NCBI RefSeq assembly: GCF_040436345.1
Contig: NC_133225.1
Coordinates: 22,920,040 to 22,984,039 of the forward strand
Origin: Pagrus major
Taxonomy: Eukaryota > Chordata > Actinopteri > Spariformes > Sparidae
Length of the DNA stretch: 64,000 bases
Direction: 5' to 3'
Translations under genes and position numbers: made by a program
Notes under the pieces: generated by a model
Seen by the model: the letters and a program-made list of their open reading frames with translations, nothing else
Told to the model about the DNA's origin: nothing
Database searches by the model: none
Shown here: one piece after another, positions 12,753-24,600 of the stretch
Numbering within the stretch: position 1 is the first letter of the stretch
Layout of the letters: every line of letters begins with the position of its first letter

Positions 12753-13558
12753 ACTCTCCTGACTTTATTCAAATGCTGCAGGAAATGTTGCAGCTCATAA
12801 TGACATGTATTATACCCACATAGATGGACACATACTGGTTCTCCTCAACCCTGTGCTTTATTAACAAGTTTAAAGAGATGTCCACAGTTTAACCATGTGG
12901 ACAATGTCAGGCGTCTACAGCATAATGGTAATGACACCAAACTTTTTATATGTTGCATTTCACTGTGTTGTGATTCTGTACGGCTGCTATCTTGGCCAGG
13001 TCTCTCTTGTAAAATAGATCTTGAACTTAATGGGACTTCCTGATAAAATAAAGGTGGAAATGAGAATTGGATTGAATCATGTCATCCAATATCAGCATTG
13101 TGGTTGGCAGGAGGTTTGCTTTTCTGCTGTTCTTTGTGCTGGTCTGTGTTGTTAATCACCTTATTGGAATATAACTGGAATCTGTCAGAGGGTGGTCTGC
13201 TTGGTCATCTCTGGACTTCCCAGGAGTGCACAACGGACGTTTCCCCCCAAAACCTTGCTTGGCTGAGTTCCTTCCTCCTTTAAGTGACACATGCACACAT
13301 GCTGATACTGCGTGCCACACACGCAGATATCTTTTAGTGTGTGTTGGCGCCATCTGCTGACCATCTTTGAATGAGGGAGTGGGTATTCAGTCAGCACCAG
13401 AGGTCAACCCTGAGGACAAATAACTAATAAATCAATGGTTTCAATCCACAGTGGAATTTGAATGATAAAATGAAATTACCAAGTTACAAGTGTTTCCACA
13501 AGATAAAATTCCATTCTATGGAATTATTTTTAAAAATGACAGACTCAGGATGAAACTT
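12753..13558. other. Non-coding spacer before the tpr exon copy
   Basis: No coding exon seen. On the minus strand at 13347-13361 there is a near-consensus CTCF-like core, CAGCAGATGGCGC. Confidence 0.35.
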
Positions 13559-13800
13559 TGTTGAGCTAACTTAGCAGAGCAAAGTTGTTCCCTTTTGGGC
13601 TGTCATGTTTTGATACAAGATGTATTTTCAGTTGTATACAGCATATGTGGAGGGCCAAGAGCAGCTGTAGTTGGACCGATTGGAGAACAATCGGGTCAAC
13701 GAGGACCTGGATGACATTGTGCAGGAAGTGGAAGCAAAAGTCCACATCCTCAAATAGCAAAGGGACGAGCGCATGCAGAAGTCAGTGGCCAGTCAAGCTG
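13559..13800 (+). pseudogene. Decayed duplicate of tpr exon 12 plus part of its upstream intron
   Basis: This matches 19945-20218 inside tpr at high identity. The match includes about 70 bases of intron before the exon, the acceptor TTTTCAG and the exon start TTGTATACAGCATATGTGGA. In the copied frame (from 13632) there are two stops, TAG at 13668-13670 and TAG at 13755-13757. Six bases (two codons) are missing in the GACGAACACGAGCGC part, and the end of the exon with its donor is lost. Because intron sequence is included, it arose by DNA duplication and not by retroposition. It lies in the same orientation as tpr, about 6.4 kb before the source exon and 2 kb before the tpr start. Confidence 0.93.
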
Positions 13801-14180
13801 TTCTTGCTCCGGGAAATCAGTACTTTAACCAAAGAAATTTGTTTTGTGGCCTACATACCCACAGCTGTTTCCATGACAACTGAGCAAAATCTATCCACTA
13901 ATGGAAAAAAAAATATTTGATGCTGTTAAACACCCCTAGGAAAAAAAAGCTAGTAAGTGCACTTTGAGTTAAGATTTTGTCTTGAAATCTACTTCAATTT
14001 AAGTACTCTTACAAAAAGACCTGCAGGAATAGGCTTTTAAAAAGACCCTCAAGAAGGGCTGCCCAAAGTGGGGCCTTCGGACCAAATTAGGCCCAGCAAA
14101 GAGTTTTCAAAAGATTTCGCCAGCCAGATGTTTGTGAAAAAATGTATCTTAACATCTTTAGAAAGAAGAAGTCAGTCAAT

Positions 14181-14406
14181 TACAGGTGCACTATGTAGTT
14201 TTGGGGAAGACATTTTAATAAGAAGAAAAAGATCTTCATTTAGCTTCTAGCCTAAAACAGTGTTCTGGGGACCTTATTTTCCTCGGAGTATAGCTTGTTT
14301 ATTCAGTTATGGAAACAATAAATATTTCTCCATTTCATTATTAATATTGTAGATATTAAAAGAAAAAGTTTTAATTTCTTCTCCAAAACTAGATAGTGCC
14401 CCCTTA
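14181..14406. mobile_element. MITE with inverted termini, possibly TA-flanked
   Basis: The left end CAGGTGCACTATGTAGTTTT and the right end (read in reverse) AGGGGGCACTATCTAGTTTT form inverted repeats of about 30 bases, each bordered by TA. The interior has no coding capacity. Its phrase CAGTGTTCTGGGGACC...AGCTTGTTTATTCAGTTATGG recurs at 44686-44730 in a prg4 intron. A Tc1/mariner-type origin is inferred only from the TA border. Confidence 0.68.
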
Positions 14407-14669
14407 AGGCGATTGGGGAACCCTATTACAGTTTTTGCATCACAACAATACAATATGATAGGTGTTTACTTTTGGATTGTGGCCCACCTAAGTTTTAGTT
14501 TTAGTCTTTTAAGGATAAAAGTTTGCATCCCTACTCAAGAAAAAAAAAAAGACCTGCCCTTGACTTTACTCTTTTTCCCCATTACTTTGATATATAGGAG
14601 TCAGGTTTACGTTAAGATAAATGGGCTTACTGAATAATCATAGCTGACTAGTAGATCTATGCATTGTAC

Positions 14670-15165
14670 TCATTGTTACGTGTCCCCAGAAAATTAAACC
14701 TGAAGGACAGGGGTCGCAGGTTGGGAAACCAACAAAGCACTGCACAAATCACAAAAAGGGTCAAAGCAAACTGGTCCCTTGGTGTCTAAAAGGTGGCGGT
14801 TGGAATAAAACACACAGCCACCCACTGATTCTACCAAAATGATACACAAACAAAAGGATTGGACCCATGAACCAAAGGTGAAGTGGGAGTCAGGGGGGGA
14901 AACAAAATGTCCAGAAACTGGCCAAAAGAAAAAATCTCAAACACACTCAACTTAGATTTTCAGCCAACTGATGGTGTTGTCTCCCTGAAGACACACAACC
15001 AACTGAGCAGGTGAACTGCAACCCCCTTATATAGTCTCCCAGCTGACTGATTGCAGTCAGCTGAGGCAGAACATCACAGGTGAACCCAATAGCTTCTGAT
15101 GACCTGAGACCTAGATCTTGAGAAATCTCTGTTCACACCAGGACCTTGGGGAATCTCTGATTCAA
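14670..15165 (-). mobile_element. Possible LTR-retrotransposon fragment or solo LTR
   Basis: Read on the minus strand, the segment has a TATATAAGGGGG promoter-like box (near 15029-15038). It is followed by sequence common in fish Gypsy-like repeats, and preceded by GATGTTCTGCCTCAGCTGAC. The distal end near 14670 reads TTACGTGTCCCCAG on the plus strand. I could not define TG...CA ends or a target duplication, so this is a family resemblance only. Confidence 0.35.
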
Positions 15166-15171
15166 TTTAAA

Positions 15172-15203
15172 TTCTCATCTCATCTCATCTCATCTCATCT
15201 TAT
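15172..15203 (+). repeat. (TCATC)n microsatellite
   Basis: Five to six near-perfect CATCT pentamers. Confidence 0.85.
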
Positions 15204-15533
15204 CTCTCAATTTAAATTTCTTTGGTAAAAAAATAAATATTTCAAGGCTGATTTTCTGTAGGTCTATGGGAAGAATTGCAAGTTGTTGTTTGTTTTTATT
15301 GAACAAGACCAACAATTACAAACAACAAGGCATTTCAATAATGGTATAAAAAGGACACAATTGGACATGTGCTGAGTAGGAGAAAACAAAATCAAGAAGA
15401 TATAAACAAAACCATATAATCAAACTATTAAAGCTAGGCAAATAGATTAAATTATATAGAGTGGAATAATATAAAATATAAAGTGGAATTGTAGTTCTCC
15501 AATATAGAGACAGCTGAGGTTTAAATGTAAGAA

Positions 15534-15623
15534 ATACAACTCCCATGATGCTCTAGTGTCATAGACAAACTCAAATCGCGCATGCGCGCAGTGTCGTAGT
15601 GCTGTTGTCGCAAAAATGGCGGC
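15534..15623 (+). promoter_or_regulatory. tpr: tpr promoter: ZNF143/THAP11-, NRF1- and YY1-like sites
   Basis: In the 80 bases before the tpr start codon there are three house-keeping promoter motifs. ATACAACTCCCATGATGC at 15534-15551 is close to the ZNF143/THAP11 site. The NRF1 palindrome CGCGCATGCGCGCA lies at 15577-15590. AAAATGGCGGC at 15613-15623 overlaps the start codon; it fits the YY1 motif and resembles the TISU element of genes with very short 5' UTRs, matching 10 of 12 positions. There is no TATA box. This fits a broadly expressed gene whose transcription starts within a few tens of bases of the ATG. Confidence 0.72.
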
Positions 15624-18600
15624 ACTGCTGCTGCAGGAGTTGGAGAGCTCCGAGGTATCTAAGTTACCAAAAACAGTTCAAAACAAACTGGAGAGGATTC
15701 TTTCGGATCAGCAATATGAAATCGATTCTCTGAAAGCACAGCAGGAACAATTTCGGGTTGACAGCGGTAAGATAAAGCCCGGAATTTTGATAGTTAGCGG
15801 TGCTAAAGTGTTTTGCTTTGCTCATCATGCACACATGTCGGTTAACGGCACAAAGTTAAACTTCATAATTTATCTTTAAACATACTAACACATTAACCTC
15901 ACGTTGTAAATTGTGTTAGATTTCTATCAATGGCTTACAGAGTGTGTACTAAAGCTAACATTAGGTCAAACTGCCGGCTATCATCTACCACGATTTGTTG
16001 CTAATGCTAGCCTTAGCTAACCTACATGCTAGCTGTGAGCATTGACATAAACAAGATGACATTGAACAGTAAATAGCTGCATGAAGTAGAGGTATCCAGC
16101 TAACTGTTTTAACATTTAATGTCTGTTTCTGCTAACCTTCCTCCAGAGCAACACTTCTTTGAAAAAGTGAAACAGCTCGCTCAATGTCAGGAGGAGTTTT
16201 TGTCCCAGACTCAAGATCATCTTAAGCTCAAAGAGGAGTTTACCAAGCTTGGTAAGAGTAAATTAGACTGAACGTACTGTAACATTACAGCTTGACTCAG
16301 CTCTTCTGGGTTGTATTACTTCATGATATTGACTTTCTTCAAATCCCCCCTTCAGACGATGAACTTAAAACTGTGCGTGAGAAGAACAGGGAATATGAAT
16401 CCGGTCAAGAGAGGTTGTCATCAGAGAAGGTAAGGCAAAGAAAATCAGCCATGATCATAATAATCAATTTGTTTCAGTCATATTACTGTGTGGTTATATT
16501 CTGTGTTAATATGTGCTGCTGCCACGTTTTACAAAAGTTTATGATAGTAAATGAGGAGTCTTTGAGTTTTGGACTGTTGGTTGGACAAAAAAAATAATTT
16601 GAAGACATCACTGGAAAATTGTGAGAAGCTTTTTTTCAATTTTTTGATCTTTTGTAGGCTAAACGAGTTGTGAAAATAATCGGCAGATTAATTGATAATG
16701 GAATAATCCTTAGTTGCAGCCACCCTACATGGTGATGACTTGCATGTAATTAGTGGTGCTGTTGTAATAGTTGCAGTATGGGTGATGTCTACACTCAATC
16801 AACTTATCTGCTAACTTTAGTACAGTTCTATTTCCGTATATATTCCAGATGTTAAGACTTGCCTACATTTGTTTGCTGTATTTTTCTGATTTTATCAAGC
16901 CTCTGTCAACACGTCAACGATCATCCACACAACAGTTTTAAGAAGCTTTTGTCAACACCAAGTGTCTCCTAAAGCATATAAAAAAAACATCCATCATTGT
17001 TTTTGTTGTTTTGCATTTCCTATTGGCATACAGTACATGGAGAGAAACATGTATTGGAAATGCTTCAACTCCATGTTGAAGAATGGACCAACTTTTTCAA
17101 TTAACTTTATAGTTGAACTCACTGAATGGTTATATTGTTGTCTCCAAAATTTCACATGTAGTCTGTAAGAAACGCTTCATTTGAAAGTTGTGTTTGCAAT
17201 CCCTATGGTAAAAATATTTCATGTGTTTTAGACTTTGCTGGCAAAAGCCAAAGAGGAACTGGAGACAGAAAAGCGAGAGCTTGTGCGAACACTGGAGAGA
17301 AGATCCTTGGAAGTGGAGCATTTAAATGGTATGGATAGATGAATTAGACTTTAGATATTTGTTAAAGCTATTCTTTTTGTTTCTGTTGGTAAATACTAAC
17401 TAGCTCTTACTCATGGCACTTGTGTTATTTCTGTTGCTCCACTAGATGACCTCAGGCAACACAACGATAAGTTGGTAGAAGTCAGCACCTCTAAGATGGC
17501 CCTGCAGATGAAGTTAGATGAACTTGAAGCAGCTGAAGTCAACATTAAAGTGAGCATTCTTGTCATTTTTACTATGATTTTTTATAATATCTTAACATCA
17601 GAGTTTTCTGTGGATGAAATGACTTTGTAAACGGCTATAACTGCCTACTAAAGTCAGCATATTCCCTTTTAAACATGTCTCTGAATTAAGTTGTTTTGTT
17701 TTGCCTTTACAGTACAAGGAGAAGCGAATGGAACAAGAGAAGGAGCTGCTGAATGGCCAAACATCTTGGCTGAATGAAGAGTTGAAGGCTAAGAGTGAGG
17801 AGATGTTGTCCCTGTCCCGACAGAAAGGAAACGAGATCCTGGAACTGAAGTGCAACCTGGAAAACAAGGAAGATGAGGCATGTCTCTTCTTGTTTATAAA
17901 GCTGAATGACATGGAGGAATAAAGCTATGATGGCTGGATGGATGAACAGAAAACATTGGCACGACAGTATTTCATTTTGTTGAAGTACATCACTTTATAT
18001 GTATAGACAGCAGTTTTGCAATAGACATGGTACATGGTTGGTACTTTGTACAGATTACTTTTCCTGCCCAGAGCTCTGCTACTTTATGTACTGAGTCAAT
18101 TTAAATACTTTCTTCAGTTATGAATGATTACCATCATCTCTTACGGTCTTTACTAAAGTTTTCTTCCTTTTGACTTTCAGTTAAAAAGACTCCAAGACCA
18201 AGTGAGCAGTTTGAAGACTTCAAACGAAAACCATCAGAAACAGAATGAGGAGTTGGTCAGCAAACTAAAAGAAGTATGTGTGTGGTATTTCTTACAGCCT
18301 ATCCCAAGTTTTCACTCTGTCTTCATTTACACAGAAACAAGAATTCAATTTTTGTCCTGTACTGTATATTCTGCAACAAACTCATCAGTGTTTATGACCA
18401 GGTTTTTACTCATTCTAGGCCAAGGAACAGCAAGTCACCATGGAGAAAAAGTTCAGAAACGAGCTGAATGCCAACATTAAACTTTCCAATCTATACAAGG
18501 TACGGCTATGACAAGAATCTGATGTGATGCCTTACTTTGTACCAACAAAGAATTTACTCCCAATGATTAATTTCAGTCCAGGAAGTATCACTGTTTCACA

Positions 18601-21600
18601 TCATATAGAATATTCAAGTACCAAATGACTTCTCGAATTTGTGATTAGATGATGTTTTTAAGGGTGAAATCACAGCAATAACTTTTTGATATTATTTTTT
18701 TAAACTTCTAAAATCACCTTTCATGTATGTGAAGATAGTAATGTAGTACCAGCCAGGACTCACATAAACTTCAATCATCTGACTGCAGGAAGAATTTTTG
18801 TGCAGGCTTATTGCAGTGATGCCGCACAGCTAGACATTTTTCCTTTTCCAAACATGTCGCTGAGGACAAAATCAATGCTGCTTATTTCTTTCATCTGTGG
18901 TTTGACATATGTGCTTTATATCTACTATGACTGAGAAATTATTTACTGTTACGTTTAAGTTCCTTTGCCATTCTTTTACCAACACTAACCCTGTTGTTGT
19001 GGTGACAGGGAGCAGCAGCAGATTCTGAGGCAAAAAGTGAGGAGCTGAGTCGGGCAGTGGAAGAACTGCATAAACTGCTGAAGGATGCTGGAGAAGGTGC
19101 AAGGCTATCACACTATGACCACTACTACCATTCCCATTATTTAGTGCTCGACTTCTTCAGACACATTTTGCTTCGTGGTTTAACTGTTAATGTAGTTTCC
19201 AGTTATTGCTATTTGCTGATGGTTGTCCTGTTTACTTCTTCTGCCTCAGCCAACAAGGCCCTTGAGGAGAAGGTGCAGGAGATGAATGGTGCCACAGACA
19301 AGAGTGTTGCTGAGCTAAAGGAGAGGATCCAGGTTCTTGAGAAAGAGTTGGACAATGCCAATGAGCTGCTGTCAAGTTCTAAACTCAGAGGTTTGTTGGG
19401 GTGATTTTTGGCTTCATTGCACTTTTTACATTGTGGACATCCTGAACTCAACTTTCTTGGATTTAAAATAAAGAAAATCCCTGAATGTTTGCTTTTCTTA
19501 AATCAGCAACTTTAACCTGTGATCTTTCCTCTACTGTTTGAATGTCCAGGCCCTGTTGGTACATCTGTGCTCACAGAGGAGCAAATGACAACAATGTCTC
19601 CAACAGCAGCTGCTGTATCCAAGATCAAGCCTGGCATGAAGCTGACAGAGGTATGTGCAACTGAATTTCAACACCCAAATCACTTAATTAGATACTAGTA
19701 GAATTTGGAAATAGATCCAAGGTTATGCCTTGTGAAAATTGTTTTGATATTGATGCGTTGCAATGGACTGCTACATTAATCGATCTAATGCAGTCGGTAA
19801 ACCAAGTTAAGTTGATACTTGGTTTGGTTTTGACTTGGAAATACCTCAGTGTAGGACAGTTGCATTTAGAATGCACATTTTTGGGGCTGTTAAGCGATAT
19901 TATCTAGTTGTTATCTACTTGCTTGTGCTACTTGCTCGGTAAACAGTGTTGAACTAACTTAGCACAGCAAAGTTGTTTCTTTTGGGCTGTCTTGTTTTGA
20001 TACAAGCTGTAATCTGTATTTTCAGTTGTATACAGCATATGTGGAGAGCCAAGAGCAGCTGCAGTTGGAGCGTTTGGAGAACAAACGGGTCAACAAGTAC
20101 CTGGATGACATTGTGCAGGAAGTGGAAGCAAAAGCCCCCATCCTCAAACGGCAAAGGGACGAACACGAGCGCATGCAGAAGTCAGTGGCCAGTCTTTCTG
20201 CCAAGCTGGAGCAGGCTGTTAAGGTGAGTAATGCAGAAAAGACAAGATTTTATTAGGTTACATGTCTGCTTTTCCTCCATCATAGATTTGTTTGTGTTGT
20301 GTTGGTCATTACATGCTTAATGTGTGCAAATTTTATGGTTAGTATGATAAATGAGTAAATACATTTCTCAGTGGACCAAAATGAGTAAAATAATACTGAT
20401 CAATACTGGTTAGTAAAGAATAATACTATAATAATACTACAATTAGTATTTTATTTTTAAAAAATGTTTTACGTGTGTTTATTTAAGGAGGTGCACCGTC
20501 TGCAGAAGGAGGCTGATGAAGCTAACAAGCGCTCCTCAGTTATGGAAAGGGACAACCAGAGGTGTGAACTGCAGCTGGTAGACATGGCCCAGCAGGTGTG
20601 TTTTCACTTTTTTCCTCCAGTTTTAAAAATAATGCCTGTAAAATATGCATTATCAGATTTCTCAACATTTTTATTTTTCTATTTTCCATCCTTTGTCTTT
20701 CCTCTCAGGTGCGTGTGCTGCTGATCGAGCTAGAAGAGGCTCGTGGAAACCATGTTGTTCATGAGGAGGAGGTGAGCTCGGCCGACGTCAGCAGCACATC
20801 AGAGGTGATCAGCCAACACCTGGTGACCTTCCGCAGTGTAGAGGAGCTACAGAAGCAGAACCAGCGTCTTCTGGTGGCCCTCAGAGAGCTCAGTGATGCC
20901 CAGGAGAAGGAGGAGTTTGAGGCCACTGGCAATAAGTATGTTAGAATGTGTGCTGACGTAGAAATTTTTTTGTGTGATGAAAGACATGCTTAAGATCAAA
21001 CATGGCAAGCTTTAAAACAACCCATTGTTATATTCATAAATCCATTATTATAAGTAACTAAAGACGTCAAATTGTTAGTTGGGCTAAGAAGTATGAACTG
21101 TTACAGGCGAGGTGAACTGGAGCAGAGTTTGAACAAAGCCCAGACTGAGCTGGAGTCCCTGAAAGAGCAACGCAGCCAACAGGTTAAGATGACTGAGTCC
21201 ATCGTCAGGCAAAGGGACATGTACCGTGTGCTGCTGGCTCAGGCAACTGGAGTCAGCTTCCCACAGCAAGGTAACGGACACGAGAAGAACCAAATTACAT
21301 TCGGTTGACAGAATACATGACATCCTGTGCTTGCACATTTAGCTGCTTCGATTATGGTAAAAAGCATGGTTAAGTTTCAGTCAGCAGCACAAATTGCCCT
21401 AATACATTGCTGTGATTTTTCATATTTGACTGAACTTCTGAGTGTTTTTCCTGAAGGTGCACCACCTGAGGAGTTCTCCCTGACTTCCACCCCCCGACGC
21501 TCACCTTCATCCATTCCCGCCACTGGAACACCCACTGCACTTGTCTCCATGGCAACAGAGTCAACTGAAGCATTGGAGGCCAAGGCAGCTTTGCGACAGG

Positions 21601-24600
21601 TGAGTGCCATATTTGCAAATTTGCAGACAGCATTTAAACTGATATTTTCACATTTTTTACTGCAGCTGCCAACAGCAAATATACAACAGATGTAGATATA
21701 AGAAGTATTTTTATTGAGTGTGTTAATCTCAGCAATGTAGGTTATCTACTCCCATAGCATCAGCTGTCCAGATTTTATCACTGAAAAATAGCAAGGCAAC
21801 CTGTAGAACTGTATTTATGTATGTATTCACTTATGACCTCTGCCACTAGATGGCAATGTGTCTTTATTAAGAGATCAGTTATTATGTGAATGAAGTTGAG
21901 TAAAGTTAAAGAGTGCAACAGTGTCAAGTGCACAAATAAGAACTGAAAAGGATTTAGGTTTATGTGAGTAAAAACACTCGGCAGCACTCTCATAGGAATG
22001 GGTCAAAGCCTGGGGTAACATGTGTTGGTCACCCATGTAAAAATGCTATTTCTCAGATAAAAAATAACTAACTGTTGACATTAAACAAATTCTGTCTGGT
22101 TGCATCTTCAGTTGCAGGAGGTCTTCTCCACCTATAAGAAGGAGCGTGTGGAGAGTGACAAAGCACTGATGGAGCAGAATGAGAAGCTCCAGGAGCAGCT
22201 TTCTGACCTACACTCCCAGAATGCCAAGATATCCACCCAGCTAGAGTTTGCTTCCAAGAGGTTAGTGTGAAAAACATGAGCAGGAACAGCTTGCATTAAA
22301 AAAGTAACTACTATTCTGATGTAACTCTAGACCTTCATTGCTTTTTCTAGTTTACTCACCCCATAATCTGTTTTAAAAGTACATAGGAGAGCACATATGT
22401 CACTCAAAAGGATGTCTGTGTCAAAAAACATCAGGTATGAGATGCTGCAAGACAACGTTGAGAGCTACAGGAAAGAGATCGCTTCCCTTAGAGAGAAAGA
22501 ACAGAAGATGTCCGCTGCTACGCAGAAGCATGAGCAGACCATCCACACTTTGAATGAGGATCTGAGAGCTGCCAAAGAGAAAGTGGCCATGGCTGAGGTT
22601 TGTATTCATTACAACAACCTTGTCCTTTTTCATGGTGTTTATGCCCAAGTTTGTTTTCTTTGCCTTTTAATGCTGAGCCTTCTTGTCTTATCTCCTCCTG
22701 TTTCTTAGGGCCACGCTGAGAGCCTGCGTAAGGAAAGAGACATGCTGAAGCTGGTGGAGTCCAGGCTGAATCAGGAGAAGGAGACAATCCTGGGCCAACA
22801 ACAGACCCAGAACCTGCTTCTGACCAACCTCCAGACCATTCAGGTAATCCATGAGTGTGATATTTCTTGCTCATTGTGTCAAGCTCACATAAACACAGTT
22901 CAAAATCATAACTGCTGCCTTCTTTTAGGCCACTCTTGAGCGTTCGGAGACTGATACACGTCAGCGTCTAAACAGCCAGTTGGAGAAGCAGGAACGTGAG
23001 ATCTCCCAGCTGCAGAAGAGGCTGGAGAACGAGGTAGAGCAGCGCCACCTGCTCAGCAGAAACCAGGAAGTAAGAAAAACTTTGAATCGTTGACCATCTT
23101 TTTTCCGCCATTATACAAGGATGTTGCACCTAAATCACATTTGCCTAAGTCCGAGCTGTTGTTGAGTAATAATAAATCAATACTGTTTACTGTCTTTGAA
23201 GAACAATGTACCACCTTGTTTAATCTTGAAACACACCTTCTTTGAAAATTAAAAGCATCCATGCCTAGACTCACCCCAGCTCATGAATATAGATCAAATG
23301 GAGCAGCCATTGAATATTTTGTTTACCATACAACATCATTTTAATCATGTACAGATCCAGTTGATGGATGCAAAGAGACAGCTGGAGACACAGGTGGCCT
23401 TACAACAGAAGACCAAGGAGCTGTTGAACACTGCCGAGTTGGAGCTCAACACCCTCAGGCTGCAACAAGGCAGCAGCGAAGCTCGTCACCCCCTCAGCTC
23501 CCCATCTACACCCATTCTCAGAGGTTAGCACAAACCCAGAAGAACGTAACCGGCATTACAGTACACATAGTAATCCATGCATGCACAGGCCTAAACGTAT
23601 CGTGCTTTCCCTGGTCCTCATTAAATCCCATGACCTCAAATTCAAGCAAAACAATACCTTGGTTAACGTCTTTGGAAGTCAAATCATTTAAAGCATCTTG
23701 TAAAGTTACTGTCTGTGTAATTATTGTGTGCTACTCTGACCATTTACATGCTTGTTTGCATTTTTGGGACGCTAATAAGACAAGTAAATTGCCCAATTTT
23801 ACAAGTTCTGTCCTTTTTCCTTCTCGACTGACCCAGTTTCATACTTGACCTACTTTTTAAAAACAAATATATATGCTAAGATGCTATGGTCTCACTAACT
23901 AACTTAGTTCTTTTAACAGTTTATATGAGACAGATCAAATATAAAATCCAATGAGTTTTTAAGCACAGACTCTTAACAATGTAATGGTGTTTTCATTTAT
24001 CCACAATCCATCCTCCCTCCCCTCTTTAAGGCACATACTAATTGTACTGTTGTCAAATTTCATTACTTACCTCTGGCACTGCTTCGTCCTGGTTTTTAGG
24101 CCTGCAGGGTTCAGATCAAGACAGAGAGGACCTACAGGGCCGCCTGCGGCTCGCTGAAACCCGGGCAGAAGAGCTGGCAGAGAACCTCAGGACTGCCACC
24201 TCTAGCATGGAGCAGTACAGAGCCATGGCTCAGAGCCTGGAGGAGTCCCTGGACAAAGAGAAACAGGTGCAAAAGAAAAATCCAAACTGCTTGTCAGCGT
24301 GCCACGTCTCAGTCAAAGCAATTGACCGCAACCACAAAAACGATTAAAAAAATCATAAATAGTTGTGTAAATATAATACAGGATTGCCTGCTTCCCACAT
24401 AATTGCTCACACATCTGTGGTAATTATCTGACATTAAGTGCCAAAGTGTGGAAATTTATTATCATTACTTTTTATTGCATGATTTCCAGTGCATCTGTCT
24501 ACCAGGTATTCATGATATAATCTTCAGTTGACAGAAGTTGTCAGCATTTTTCCTGCCAATTAAGCAATTACATGGCTTACTTAGTTGTTGGACTAGGTTT

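Larger units (their letters stand above)
15616..21599 (+). other. tpr: tpr exons 1-16: N-terminal coiled coil, residues 1-680
   Basis: Exons: 15616-15766, 16147-16251, 16356-16429, 17232-17328, 17446-17549, 17713-17877, 18181-18273, 18419-18499, 19009-19096, 19250-19390, 19550-19650, 20026-20223, 20488-20595, 20709-20935, 21107-21270, 21457-21599. Diagnostic segments are [81 protein letters not shown] and [10 protein letters not shown], all near-identical to vertebrate TPR. This half carries the heptad-type coiled coil that dimerises and, in the known protein, targets the pore basket. Exon 12 (20026-20223) is the source of the decayed copy at 13559-13800. Confidence 0.95.

Noticed and set aside
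13585..13920. 111-codon plus-strand frame over the tpr exon copy
   Set aside because: It is in a different frame from the copied exon. The true frame has two stop codons.
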